Source: Sternotherus odoratus (lineage: Eukaryota; Chordata; Testudines; Kinosternidae). Taken from it: DNA of 64,000 nucleotides. The position numbers were made by a program, and so were the translations under genes. Positions 1 to 11,605 of the stretch are shown piece by piece (position 1 is the stretch's first letter; each line of letters opens with the position of its first letter). The stretch spans positions 249,125,644-249,189,643 of the forward strand of contig JAVMKO010000001.1 in the NCBI GenBank assembly GCA_032164245.1. The letters are read 5' to 3'. The notes under the pieces are model-generated. The model made no database searches and had not been told where the DNA came from. It saw nothing but the letters and a program-made list of their open reading frames with translations.

Positions 1-46
1 TTAACAGGTGAAGGAATCGGTCAACAATCTTGTTTTTCCCCACACC
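1..46 (-). CDS. VWA8: VWA8 exon 17, cut by the window edge: second half of the third Walker A
   Basis: 46 nt are visible, in phase 0. They read GVGKNKIVDRFLHLL plus the first base of the next codon, and continue past base 1. The start is fixed by a TATTTCAG acceptor and by joining to VGNQ in exon 16, giving a P-loop G-N-Q-G-V-G-K-N. The residue after the catalytic Lys is Asn instead of Thr or Ser. As far as I recall this is also true of mammalian VWA8. Confidence 0.93.
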
Positions 47-738
47 CTGAAATAATATATATTAAAAAAATTACAAAGAAGAGTACTTTAATATCTAAGA
101 ATTATCTAGAGAATAAGATTCCTTTACAATCTAGTAAAATCTCACACAAGATACAAAAGTTTTGATCGCATATACAGTACTATATTAGGTTTACACTCAT
201 GTTTAGTTTGAAAAAGAGAAGTGATATTCTTTGTAACTGTATATTTTGTCTGTCCTGCTAGATTTTTTATATAAATAAAATGGTATAGCATGGAATATAT
301 ACATTGTACAAGTAATAGCTGCATAGAAATAGGTGTACAGCAGTTTTCATATTACCAGTTGTACATTCCCTCTAAGAAATACGATTATTAGTTTTGTAGT
401 TCTTATTTCTACATGCTTTATTTCATATTCAGAGCAACTGGTTTAATAATACAGCAGACTACCATGTAGCACCCAAAGCAAAGGAGAAAGCGAGCAGCAA
501 ATACAGAATACAAATATAATCTACAACCACACTTTGTCTAATAGTGTTACCAGTATTTGGATGACTGAAATCTACATCTCCTTTTAACTAATTTCTAGTA
601 CTCTAGTCCCTTTAATTTCCCAGCATTTGACAGAAGTACAGTAGGGATGCAGATGGTGGTCTTACACTAAATACAAATACAAAGTAGTAAACTTGGTAGT
701 CACGCAAAACACCTAGGAGCAACTGGCTGTGGTTAGAG

Positions 739-863
739 CAGGGGTGGTCAATCTGTGGCTCTGGAGTCACATACAGCTCTTCAGAAGTTAATATGCGGCG
801 CCTTGTACAGGCACCAACTCCGGGGTTGGAGCTACAGATGCCAACTTTCCAATGCGCTGGGGG
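739..863 (+). mobile_element. hAT-type nonautonomous fragment
   Basis: Begins with CAGGGGTGGTCAATCTGTGG, the end typical of vertebrate hAT elements, and continues with a GGCTCT-rich body. Its right part is replaced at 864 by LTR-like sequence. No right end or target duplication was found. Confidence 0.5.
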
Positions 864-1115
864 TGTGACAGGGTGCTAAGCAGGAAAACTGCTTAGCCAG
901 CCTTCTGTCATTCCAGCTCCAATTAAGGGAGGTGAACTGGAGCTGGGTAGATCACCTGGCCTTGACTGGGGAAGCTGGAACAGCTGCTGCCTCTTCAGGC
1001 TGGGGCTGGATAAAAGCTCCCGGGGAAGGAAGCAAAGGGGAGGAGCTGGAAAGAAGGAAACTGCACTAGAGAAAAGGCAGTGAGGGGAAGCAGAGAGAAA
1101 TGACTTGCCCCCTCT
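864..1115 (+). mobile_element. LTR-like fragment related to the solo LTR at 3834-4233
   Basis: Starts TGTGACAGGGTGCTAAGCAG, nearly the same as the 5' start of the solo LTR read on the minus strand. Similarity continues for roughly 150 bases with gaps. The 3' boundary is uncertain. Confidence 0.5.
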
Positions 1116-1186
1116 CTCTTGTTAGTAGACTGTCAGAAGGGGACTATGTCTGTGGTGGAAAGGTGGTGGGAACGCAACCTCTAAAT

Positions 1187-1325
1187 CAGGGATCAGCAAC
1201 CCTGGCATGTGGCCCCCCAGGGTAGTACTCTTGGTGGGCCTGGCTGGTTTGTTTACCTGCTGCGTCCGCAGGTTCGGCCGATCGCAGCTCCCACTGGTTG
1301 AGGTTCGCCGCTCCGGTTTATCGGT
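1187..1325 (+). mobile_element. hAT-type MITE fragment, copy 1
   Basis: Starts CAGGGATCAGCAACCCTGGC and includes GTTTACCTGCTGCGTCCGCA. The same family occurs inverted at 50492-50643, giving an internal cross-check. This copy stops at the GCTCCGG stretch. Confidence 0.6.
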
Positions 1326-1359
1326 GAAGTAGAAAAGGTACATTGCAGAATTCCCCACA

Positions 1360-1485
1360 ATTTTAAAAACAGGTTAGACAATCATCTGTTAGGGATGGTC
1401 TAGGTTTACTTGGTATTTCCTCAGAGCAGGGGGCTGGACTTAATGACTTCTCCAAGTCCCTTCCATCTCTACATTTCTATGATAC
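1360..1485 (+). mobile_element. CR1 LINE 3' end
   Basis: Contains CAGGGGGCTGGACTTAATGA, a pyrimidine-rich TCCCTTCCA, and ends in TTTCTATGAT. The short CTATGAT end is the hallmark of CR1 3' termini. Only the untranslated tail is present. Confidence 0.75.
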
Positions 1486-2689
1486 CTCTATATTTCACGC
1501 TTTAGGTTGTACTACATAAATAAGTCAATTTTTTCATGATTTCTTGAAATCAGAATCTCCCAATGGAGTCATAGTTTTATACACAAATGTGATGGGGGAG
1601 ATAAGATATGCTTTGTATTACTGGCATTTTTATTTTCAATAATTGCCAGTATCCTAATCACGTTTGAAGAATTATAGGACTTTTAAAATGCTCTAGTTTT
1701 TGGAACAAGACATAGCGAAATCATAAGTTCTTCTACAAAGTCAAAGAACACACATTTTATCAGGTAGAAATAAAACATAGCTAGAAATCTATAATATCAC
1801 ATAAGAAGATGGTTACACATCCATACACTGCTGTTACTGCAGCTGTGAGGTTTTAAAAACTATAAATGGGCTGATACACTGAAATGTTCCACCTAGTTTC
1901 AGCACAACTACACAGAGGGAGAAATGCATAATGCACTTTTAAAAAAGGCTTTCAAAAACTATGACAGATGGTTACAGTCAATATCATGTGCCAATCCATG
2001 CCTAATTCTCTGCAGAACAGGACTTGAACCAACTGTGGCAAAAACTAAGATGCGGGGGGGGGGGGGGGGGTGATAGAGAGAAGGGGAAGGAGAGGGAGAG
2101 GGAGAGAGTGATTGTCTGTGTGTTTGTAATACCGTCTTAGGAACTCTCACACACACGATTTAGATATTTCCCAACTACTAAACAATGTTATTGTTTTTTC
2201 CCCTCATCTCTCTAATGAACAGAGAACAACATGGCTGTCTTTTATACTTCTTTCTGAGCTATCATTGCCAATGATGAGAGTAGGAATATGCATAGTTTCT
2301 GAAAGAATGTTCAGATGCTAAGAGGTTGCTGTAAAGCACCAAGGAATGGAATGAGCAATGCTAATACCACTACTGGTGAAATACTGCCCCTTGGAGTTTT
2401 GCCATTGACTCCAATGGAGCCAAGATCTCACCTTACTCTTTTTTTGTGTGTTTCATCAAATACAATCCCCTTTTTGTTATAGCTTTATTTTAAATCAGTG
2501 AAAATGATGTACTTTAAAAATATGCATACAATATTTAGAAATAGGCATTCCCCACCAGATTGTAACTATTATAAAAATGTTAAGGTTGGTTAACTTTTAA
2601 AATTAGCTGCTTGAAGGAGTACTGTATGTGCCTGCACAGATATTGTGGTGTACCACACAAAATCCTTGACTGGCAAAAATGGTTAGAGA

Positions 2690-2835
2690 ATCAGAGTCAA
2701 AGCTCTTTCATTCTATTCCTGGCTCTTCGACAGGCTCGCACTGTGACAAGTCACCACTTCCGTTTGTCTCAGATTTTCATATCTATAAAACAGGAATACT
2801 CACTAGAGTCCTTCAGTGATTAACACAGTGTTGTA
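2690..2835 (+). mobile_element. MIR-like SINE remnant
   Basis: Shows the MIR order of a GTGACAAGTCAC core, then a CTCAGATTTTCATATCTATAA stretch matching the CTCAGTTTCCTCATCTGTAAA core-SINE region. Strongly diverged. Confidence 0.45.
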
Positions 2836-3833
2836 AATCAGCTCTCTGGATGCAAAAGCTTCATGTAAGTGTAAAATACTGTTATTAAGAACAATCTTTC
2901 AGTAACAGGGAATGATATAAACAAGCACTTGGGACATATCCAGGCCTATTATAAGGCTCCTTTGTGCCATCAAGAGACCACTAATGCCAGCTTAACTGAC
3001 TTCCTGAGGAAATCGTAACTGACAAAGAGCCAGCTACACAACCCTCCATGGTATAAAGAATGTGTTGGAGACATGGGAAGGGAAAAGAAATACTGCTGCA
3101 TGGTTGGAACAGCCTCTTAGGAGACGTTACCAGTGGACCCAAATTAGGACAACCCTGAAACAAGCCTGTGATAGCTGTGGAGATCGAGGAGCACAAGGAT
3201 GGCATAAAGCCACTCTCCTTGAGTCTTGTACTTAAGAGTCGAGAATTAAGCTCTCTCTTATATACACACTGATATCTAGAGTAATGAGCAATTTAACTAC
3301 ACACTTCAAATAAAAATGCTGAAAATATTGGGTTGTTCTATGGGCAGACTGAGGTAGCAAATAATTTCTGCAATCTCATGTAATTTGCCCCCATGTATCA
3401 ACCAGATATAAGATCATCGCCCACAAGGAACCTTACTAATCAGCTTATCAGAAGCACGAGAACGATAAATTATTTTTCTTTTCAAAGATATCTGCATAGA
3501 ACTTGTGTATGAAATATTACTTCTACTATATAAGCTTAAAATATGCATTAATAAAAAAATACAGAAATATGCAAATCAGGATGAATAAATAACAGTTGTA
3601 TTGAAGTTTTGGCTAAGCCAAATAAAACTATCTGAGAAAAGCAAGCATTAGTACATTACTTCTATTCTGACTGAAATATACCACACCTGAGCTATATAGC
3701 AAATATAGCACACCTTTATGTTAATGGCAAAGCCTTCTTTGAGGTGCTACATTCTTCCTTTGTAAAGGAAGCTGCCCACTTTAACAGGTACTAGATTGAA
3801 GAAGAAAAATAAAAAGTCCTCTACATTTCTCCA

Positions 3834-4233
3834 TGTAGCAGAGTGCAGCTGGCCCTCCTAGCTTCTGCCTCTGCTAGGCTCAGATAAAGTCACTCAGAGA
3901 TCCTCTGGTTCTGAAAGCACGGGTGCTTTTATTTACAAGTCTTTGTTCCCACAATCTTCTTACCATACTGTGTACACGGCTCTGGGTTCCTTGTGTCTGA
4001 ACCCAGAAGGGAAGGGCTTTCTCCTTGCCTGCACTCCCTCGCTCTCCTCTGTCCCACCACCCAGACTTTCTTCTTCCCAGCCTCTTACACAGCACTGGGC
4101 TAATAGGGCTGGCAGCTGGCTCATTCCCCAGTTAGGGCAGATTCTTTCCAGCCAGCTTCACTTTATTCACTTTAATGGGGCTGGCATGGCAGGGGGCTGA
4201 TTCTGCAGTCTTTCTGCTCAGCACCCTGTCACA
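3834..4233 (-). mobile_element. Solo LTR of an endogenous retrovirus-type element, 400 bp
   Basis: Read on the minus strand it begins TGTGACAGGG and ends in CTGCTACA, the TG...CA ends of a long terminal repeat. A polyadenylation signal (AATAAA) lies near its 3' third. It is flanked by identical 5-bp duplications CTCCA at 3829-3833 and 4234-4238. No internal gag, pol or env sequence is present, so this is the product of LTR-LTR recombination. Confidence 0.85.
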
Positions 4234-6153
4234 CTCCATAAAACAGGTAAACAATATACATTTGCTATCCTGAGTTTTGTTCAGTATTACATGCTATTAT
4301 GGTACTCCTGGTTTCTCCACAAGTGTCTGTAATTAGATTGGAAGAACATTATCTTTGAAAGAAATGTGGTCAGGTTTTCTGTAAAACACAGCCTTTGAAA
4401 TACCTTAAAGAAAGAGTCAATCATTTGTGTTATTAATTTCCTCACACAAAAATGTATTTCTAGTAAGAGCATAATTTTTCAAGTAATCTAAGTTCACATC
4501 TCCATCAACTAAAGTAAGGACTTGCCTAAGGCTGGATGCCAATACTAGTCCCATAGGGAAGACAAATTATTGTATTTCTTTACATGCAGTTACATTTTTA
4601 AAACCATTAATACATTTTTGACCTACCTACTTACTTTTGGCTTACTTTGCAATTCTCACTAAGTGTAAGAGAAATAGAAATTGCTACCAAATGAGCTTGT
4701 GATGGTCTTTGTTTAAATTATTAACAATGCCATTTAGCACTTCTAGAGTATGCTACATCTTTAAAACACATTGTACCTTTTACCCTCCTCTTCTTTTGTC
4801 TATATGTAGTTTATTAAGACTGCACGCTCTTTAGGGCAGGGACCTATCTGGTAGATATGCAAAGTTTCTAGCTTTTCTGAGGAGAAAATAATAATAGCAG
4901 ACCCAGTGTACAAACGTTAACTAGCAAATCCTAAAGTCCACATGTGAATTGAGGAAATTCAAAATACTGAAACTGCTAACTGTATTTAGAAATAATTTAA
5001 ACTACGTTTAGCATGTCTGAACCTTCTGCTGATCATCACCATCCTGCTGCTTGCTGAAAAGTGAACATTAGCATTATGAAAGTCCAGTATAAAATGTACC
5101 AAGTCATTTTCCATCCTGCTTTAATACTAACTGTTTAAAGGACAAGGTATGCTTTTAAATGTTACATTTTTATTTTAAAATTGCTTTTTATGCTAGTTAA
5201 ATGAGCACTCAAGCAGGATAGAAATTGGCTTATGATTTCTATTGGTGATAAAAGTGTTGTCAGTTTTCAGCAAGGGGCGTGCAGTCACCACAGGCTCAGG
5301 AACAGCAACTCTGATTTGACAATTTTCAGCAATGAAAACTACAATGGAGTGGGAAAATGCAAGGTCTTGAGGGAGCAGGGAGCATGCGTGTCTGGTGGTC
5401 ATGAACAGGGAATAGCACTGGTGAGCAGGCCTGGTGTAGAATGTTCTCCAATGCGTCTCTGAGTCCCACTCCTCAGTCACATACAGCAATTGAACTGCTC
5501 TAACTCATGCTGTGGTTTTCGGTTCTCTTTATGGACAGATTAATGAAAAGGAGACCCATAATTTGGGGAATACCCACACAACCACCCCATTTCCTTCTGG
5601 CCATGCCCCTTTTCTCCATTATGCTACCTGCTGTACTGCACAGTGGTATAGTCTACATTACAGAGAGTCTATGCAGGCAGAGAACTGCGCAAGTGCACTG
5701 TACATCACGGTCAGTGTGCTTAGTCAAGCAAAGTGGTATCAATTGACTTTACAGTACATGAGAATCTGGCCATCTACTTTGAAACTTCAGTTAGTGAACC
5801 AGGGAATAATCTGAACAAGACAATATAGGACAGATAAGCTCTAAAACATGACTATTCTGCCTTGCTATGAAGTGGTAATGAATGTTTTGTGATTCCAAGG
5901 GTCACACTGCCCTCAAGCCAGGTCAGAACCACTGGTGTTAATGCCAGTTGCACCTAACATGACACAAGAAGATTATCATACAATCATTCTGTTTTAGTTA
6001 CTTGTAGATGTCCTGATATGGGTGAATTTTAAGGAGGAATTTAAATGAGGAAAATAAAGTGTCCTTGTTGATTAAAACAGTTATAGTTTGTCATAAAGCA
6101 TTTCTGTATATTAATTAAGCCTTCAAAGAAGGCCTCCTAGGGATCAACAGATA

Positions 6154-6460
6154 CTAAGGGCTGGTCTTCACTACCCGCCGGATCGTCAGGCAGCAATCGA
6201 TCTTTTGGCGATCGATTTTTCGCATCTTGTGAAGATGAGAGAAATCGATCGCTTGCAGCGCCCCCGTCGACTCCAGAACTCCAGCTTGCCGGGAGGCACA
6301 AGCTGGAGTCGACGGGGGAGCGCGCCGCCGCCTGCCGCCACCATGAGGACGGCAGGTAAGTTGGCTGCAGATACGCAAACTTCAGCTACGTGATTCACGT
6401 AGCTAGCTGAAGTTGCGTATCTGTAGTCGATCCCCCCTGGTAGTGAAGACCAGCCCTTAG
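6154..6460. mobile_element. 307-bp MITE with a perfect 22-bp terminal inverted repeat and internal hairpins
   Basis: The ends are exact inverted copies beginning CTAAGGGCTGGTCTTCACTA. Inside are three further palindromes: one around ATCGATC (6195-6255), one around CTCCAGCTT/AAGCTGGAG (6265-6325) and one around AGCTACGTGATTCACGTAGC (6363-6423). It has no coding capacity; the superfamily cannot be assigned with confidence. Confidence 0.8.
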
Positions 6461-6704
6461 GCTATGTGTACATTGCACTTTTGTTGATCAGGGATGTGAA
6501 AAAAACACCCCCCCTGATCAGTAAAAGTTTTACTGACAAAAAGCGCCGGTGTAGACAGCACTTTGTGAGAGGGAGATGCTCTCCTGCCAACAAAATTACC
6601 GCCATTTGTTGCTGGGCTGGGAAGGTGTGTCATGTTGAGCAGCTACATGGGAAACCTTACAGCAGCACAGGTGTGTTGCCATATGATACGCAGTGTAGAC
6701 AGCC
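6460..6704. mobile_element. Second MITE abutting the first
   Basis: Starts GGCTATGTGTACATTGCAC and ends GTGTAGACAGCC, imperfect inverted ends of the GGCTATGTCTACAC type common in turtle DNA transposons. An internal hairpin GATCAGG...CCTGATC is visible at 6485-6522. It shares its left boundary base with the preceding MITE. Confidence 0.7.
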
Positions 6705-7164
6705 TAAGCAATGTCTTCAATTAATTGTCTGAATAGCTTGTACTGTGCGTGTGTGAAAAGGCAAGTATCAAATAGAGTAGTCAGTCCTCCAACACTGGAC
6801 TGAATGTGTTAGTACTTCAGGATTATGAATAATGGGAGATCTGAAGCCTTGTGACTTCTTACCTAAGTGTGCGCTTCCTCTCTCCAAAAGGAAAGAAAAC
6901 ACTTGAAAATTTGCATGTTTTGTTTGGTCGCTTCAGGACTGTCCAAATTTGCTTAGACTCAACATTGAGGGCAATGAAATGAAAGAAATTGGCATCTCCA
7001 TTCTAAATGGCTTCTAAAATCCAGCAGTTCTGTCAATTTCCTTCCCTGAAAAACTGTTCAGTGGGGGGATGGCCACTAGTGTGTCGCTGTAGTGAGAAAA
7101 ATATTTTGAACAGAAGATTCTAGTTTGTTAAGTAAGGTTTTAGTCTTAGAATCATATTTTACTT

Positions 7165-7620
7165 TTGTTTGTTTGTAACCATTTCTATCCCAATTACTTC
7201 TACTTGGTGTCACTTAAATATCTGTTCTTTGTTAATAAACTCACTCTTGTTCTGTTACACAACCAATCATCTCAGTATTGTGTTTTAAAACGAAGAGTGA
7301 AACCCTCAGCCAAGCTAGCAGGCTGGTGCTGTGTATTGTCTCTTTAAAGGGGCAGCAAGTTTGATAAGGTTTGATAAGGCTCATGTTCCACTGAGCGGGA
7401 CTGGACTCAACAGGGGAGATGGTTTTGAGGAAACTCGACTGTTGGTGTCATGGAGTAATCAGGCTGTGAAAAGCCATGCTGGTTCTAGTGTGCTTGGAAG
7501 AACACTGCTGGTATCAGGTATATGAGCCAAAACTGCAGAGCACAGAAGCACCCAGGGCTACAGGGTAGGCGGAGTGACACAACCCCTTACTCGTCTGGGA
7601 TGAACCCTAAAGCATCACAG
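7165..7620 (+). repeat. Interspersed repeat remnant, possibly LTR-derived
   Basis: The text resembles a moderately repeated turtle sequence and includes an AATAAA at 7215. I see no clear termini or target duplication. The assignment is tentative. Confidence 0.3.
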
Positions 7621-8343
7621 TTATTCACTGTATAGTCTCTCACTCTCTCTTTCTCACTTGCTCATATACACAGACACACACACACACACCCCTTCAGCTA
7701 ATTGAACACACAGCATTTTGTCTTCTCCTCCCCCAAACACACAAATCATCACTGATCCTGTATTATAAAAAGTGAAAGACAAATATGTGTTATAGTACTA
7801 AAGAAATGCTGGTAGAGTTAATCTTTCAGTCCCCATCAAATAAATCACACAAAACAGTCACATCAGACGGTTTCTAATCATAGATTAAACTTTTAACTTA
7901 AGATAAATGAACAGAAAAGGATAGATTTTTTTTTAATTACAACATTTGCAAACAAGCAGAGGATGTAAACCTTGGCACCTTGAATAGGAAAGTAATAGTG
8001 TACATGGTATGAAAGCAGGCTTATCGTAATGTGGCTGCTTTTGAAAATATTTAAAATACGTCAACTGGATTAATTCCCAATATCTAGCCTCCTGTTACTT
8101 AAATTTCTGTGGTGACAGTGATCAACACGCTGTGTTTTATGGACACAAAAAAAGAAACATCCTGAATTCTGAGCAGGATTAACCAGACAAAAAGAAAGAG
8201 ATCTTAACTCTTAAGAACACATGAAGTGACTGAATCTAAATCATTTTTCTATGTTGCTGCACAGAAGTAATTTAAGGTACTTTTCAAATAAGGCTATATA
8301 TAGACATACACATAGATAGACATACACATAGATAGACATACAC

Positions 8344-8344
<1 letters not shown>

Positions 8345-8430
<86 letters not shown>

Positions 8431-8432
8431 TA
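8345..8432 (+). repeat. (GATA)n microsatellite, about 22 units
   Basis: Uninterrupted TAGA/GATA units, preceded by degenerate ACATAGATAGACATAC units from 8300. It is probably length-variable. Confidence 0.98.
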
Positions 8433-8668
8433 GGTACACATACATACACACAATACTAGTATATTTGTCTTTTTAAGTTTAACTCTGTAGTTATTTACTT
8501 ATTCTAAAACTAGATTCCAATAACATTCTCAGATGTAGACACATGAAACTGAAGATTTATCAATGGCACTATAGATGCAACTTCAATGAAGCAAAAGAGA
8601 ATTTCACTTGCTTATACCAATAGAGAATGTGGTCCACACGTTGTAAAGAGATACATGTTTTAACTTAC

Positions 8669-8740
8669 CTGGTTGCCCACTAGAAGAAGGTGTTCTCCTA
8701 GCAAAAAGTCTTTTAGCATATCCTCCATCACCATCATATG
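8669..8740 (-). CDS. VWA8: VWA8 exon 16: first half of the third Walker A
   Basis: 72 nt, 24 codons, phase 0/0. It reads HMMVMEDMLKDFLLGEHLLL and ends VGNQ. LLLVGNQ is the beta strand and first P-loop residues of the third AAA module. The intron falls before GxGK, exactly as in exons 7 and 8. The acceptor is TCTCTAG and the donor GTAAGT. Confidence 0.96.
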
Positions 8741-9140
8741 CTAGAGACAAAGAAAACAAGAACTTTAAATACTGTGCTTATACACACAAAATAAATGCAA
8801 GATTATTACTTAAAGTATTTTTCACCAAAACCCTTATCAATTTATATCTATTTATTTGGTATTCTAATGAAATAGAATGGTCTTAGGTCTGAGCAGAGGG
8901 AATCTATTCAGTGAGTGAAACAATGATGTACAGTTTTTTAAACTCCATTGATATACTATCCTGCACTTTAACTGGGGTTAGGTGTCTGATTTCTATATTT
9001 CTGTTCAGAATGCATTTCCTTTTTAGTCTGGTGGGCTAATATTTGTCAGCCACAGTGCAAGGACTGATATAATGACTGTATGTCTGTAGACTGCATCATG
9101 GAACGGGCCACCTAAAATACCCTGAGAGAACCTGCTTCAA

Positions 9141-10195
9141 TACAGAATTAAAACCCCTTCTATCCGCACACCCCTAGTTGTCCCATACCACTCCACACTG
9201 AAATCCATACAGGGTATCATTAAATAAGTACAACCCACACTCTATGTGGATCGCATTCTGAAACAAATCTTTCCTTAACCCCCTCTTCTGGCCTTCAAAC
9301 GACCCCCCCAAGCTTCTCCAAACTCATCATCAGAAGCAAGTTCCCCACAGACCAGGACACAGCAACTCAAAGCAGCACCAGACTCTGCCAGAACAGATGC
9401 AAAACCTGCAGACACATTTCCACACTGACAACACACCTTTCAAGATCCATGGATCCTGCACATGCCTATTACAACATGTGAGGTGCCTCATCCAGTGCAC
9501 TAAATGCCCCAAATAACAGCTACATGGGTGAAACCAAGGATTCCTATATTCTTGAATGAACTCACACAAGAAAAATGATAAAAGACTAAAACACCCATCA
9601 CTTGTGGTGAACACTTTTCACAAAGTGATCACGCACTGTCTGACCTACCAGTTCACATCCTCAAAGGGAATCTACACAATACAGTGGAACCCCACAATAT
9701 CGCACCCCGCTATAGCGCAAATCCACTTATTACATGGGGCGCGCAGGGCTCCCGATGGCGTGCGGCACTTTGATGTCGCGCAACCCCACAATACTGCGAC
9801 CCCACGTTTACCGCGATCGGGTATTTTTGGATCCCGATCGTCGAGGTATTGCGGAGTCCAACTGTACTTTCAAAAGACGAGGCTGGGAGCTTAAATTCAT
9901 AACTCTTCTAGACAATAAAAACAGAGACACTGGATTTATGGCTTATTTTATTACAACAATCTGTAACCTACTAACCTTCTCTTTTTGTCTTCTGACTGCC
10001 ACTCTACCTTCAATGGTCCCTTAGAATATGTGGATAACTACTATGCTAAGCATTCTGTTCCATCTTGCATTTAGCTGGGATGCTCAGAGCACCTCTCTCA
10101 GACACAAAGTTCTTCTTCAAGTAGTTTGAAAACTTGTCTCTATCACTGACAGAAGTCCAATAAAAGATATTACCTCACCCGCCTTGTCTCTATAA
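9141..10195 (+). mobile_element. Penelope-like retroelement remnant with GIY-YIG region and 3' tail
   Basis: Degenerate plus-strand coding text runs from 9280 to 9660 and resumes at 9867. It resembles the C-terminal part of Penelope-like (Neptune-type) proteins, with a cysteine-containing C-T-K-C-P motif followed by the GIY-YIG-like MNSHKKNDKR helix. Stops and frameshifts make it non-functional. It ends in the tail GATATTACCTCACCCGCCTT, also seen in the palindrome at 50236-50389. A Tigger-type element interrupts it at 9682-9864. Confidence 0.75.
9682..9864. mobile_element. Tigger-type (Tc1/mariner superfamily) MITE, 183 bp
   Basis: The ends are CAGTGGAACCCCACAATA and, inverted, CAGTTGGACTCCGCAATA, typical of pogo/Tigger elements. 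TA dinucleotides at 9680-9681 and 9865-9866 form the target duplication. Removing it rejoins the Penelope-like coding text on both sides. Confidence 0.85.
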
Positions 10196-10204
10196 TCAAC
10201 AAGG

Positions 10205-10680
10205 ATAAGATTTTGTCACAGAGGTCACAGATTCCAGGACTTTCAGAGACTTCTGTGACATTTTCTTCATCCCCAAGCTTCTGGCTTGGGCTGCTGGGGC
10301 CCCGGAGCTCCAAGTACCCGACCGCTGACAGCCGTCACAAGTGAAAGAAGCCCAAGGGCTCTGAGCCACCACAGGGTCCCTGGAGCTGTCAGCCACTGCT
10401 AGGGGTGTCAGGGAGCCCTGGAGCTGCTGGGGGGGAGGGAGGCTGGGAGTCCCTGCAGTCAACCTCCCTGTTATTTTTAGTATAAGTAACAGACAGGTCA
10501 AGGGCTTCCATGAATTTTTATTGCCCGCAACCTGTCCATGACTTTTACTAACAATAACCATGACAAAATCTTGAGCTTAACAATGACTAAGGCCATGATT
10601 TTGTAATGGAGGTCATGGAAGTCATGGAATCTGTGACTTCCAGAGACCTCCATGACTTCAGCCTGTGACGGAGTGGAGCT
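10205..10680. mobile_element. Inverted-repeat element with AAGATTTTGTCA ends, plus an adjoining relative
   Basis: The left end AAGATTTTGTCACAGAGGTC is inverted at 10557-10573 as CATGACAAAATCTTG. A second related copy (CATGATTTTGTAATGGAGGT) follows at 10590-10680. The interior is GC-rich and non-coding. Confidence 0.6.
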
Positions 10681-11605
10681 GCGGGTTCCCCCATAGCCAA
10701 TGGAAGCTCGGACACCTTTTTCCCCCCAAACAGCTGCCTAGCCGGCACGGGAGGTGGGAGAACCCCAGAACCCCAGCAGCAATGGATGCTAGAGATTTGG
10801 CTAGCCTGGAAACTATGACTGTTTCTTTAGGTCATAGATTTTACTACTGCAAAACCAAGCCTTGTCACCTCAACTTTATATTATGTCTATAACAGTACCT
10901 AGAGAAGATTCTTGAGCTGGTATAAAAGAGAAGAAGTGGCTGGCAATTCATTCTCCAGAAGTACTCAAAACTTTGGAACTCTCCCCCTTCCTGCACTGGA
11001 CTAAAATAGTTTGAATTTGTTGAACTTCAAGGTATGCAGCTAGGCCCATCTTTTACCCAAGCTTTTGCAGAGGTAAGAGCATGCTAAGGGCAGGTATTAT
11101 GGGTGTGCATGAATTGTTGATATAATTGGTTGCTGATTTTCTACTCTGGGAGGAGAAAAAACACAGTATATGTTTAAATAATTATTATTAGAATCAATTA
11201 AACATGTAGCAGTTTGCGTTTTTTTTGTCTTTCATTTAATATGTGAATACGGGTACTTTACATTTTCCAATAAATAAACAAACAAATAAATAAATAGAGC
11301 GTGCTTCCTGTTGACCTGGTATTAACTATGTTGTGGGGATGAGGGCTTATTTGCTATACACCTTAAAATGTTTTCAGCTCAAATTATTATTACACATAAA
11401 ACAGGATAGACGCTCAAGTTATTATAATAATAATATTGCAATAGATTACAGAAAATTACAATAATCAAGAACTAATAGGAACATTTTTTGTATGGTGTGA
11501 AGAAAAGTCCCATGGCCAATTTTGTCTCTGGTACAACTCCACTGAAGTCAAGAGATGAATTTGATCCAGTATAATTATAAGTAAGCATATTTATATCACC
11601 TGAAG

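Larger units (their letters stand above)
47..8668 (-). other. VWA8: VWA8 intron 16 (8.6 kb)
   Basis: GT-AG intron. It holds a hAT fragment, an LTR-like piece, a second hAT fragment and a CR1 tail (0.7-1.5 kb), a MIR-like piece at 2.7 kb, a solo LTR at 3.8 kb, two MITEs at 6.2-6.7 kb, a low-confidence repeat at 7.2 kb and a GATA array at 8.3 kb. I see no gene or clear repeat in 1500-2680, 2840-3830, 4240-6150 or 7630-8340, apart from a run of 17 G at 2054-2070. Confidence 0.85.

Noticed and set aside
8241..8453. Tyr/Leu/Ser repeat peptide
   Set aside because: Translation of the GATA microsatellite.
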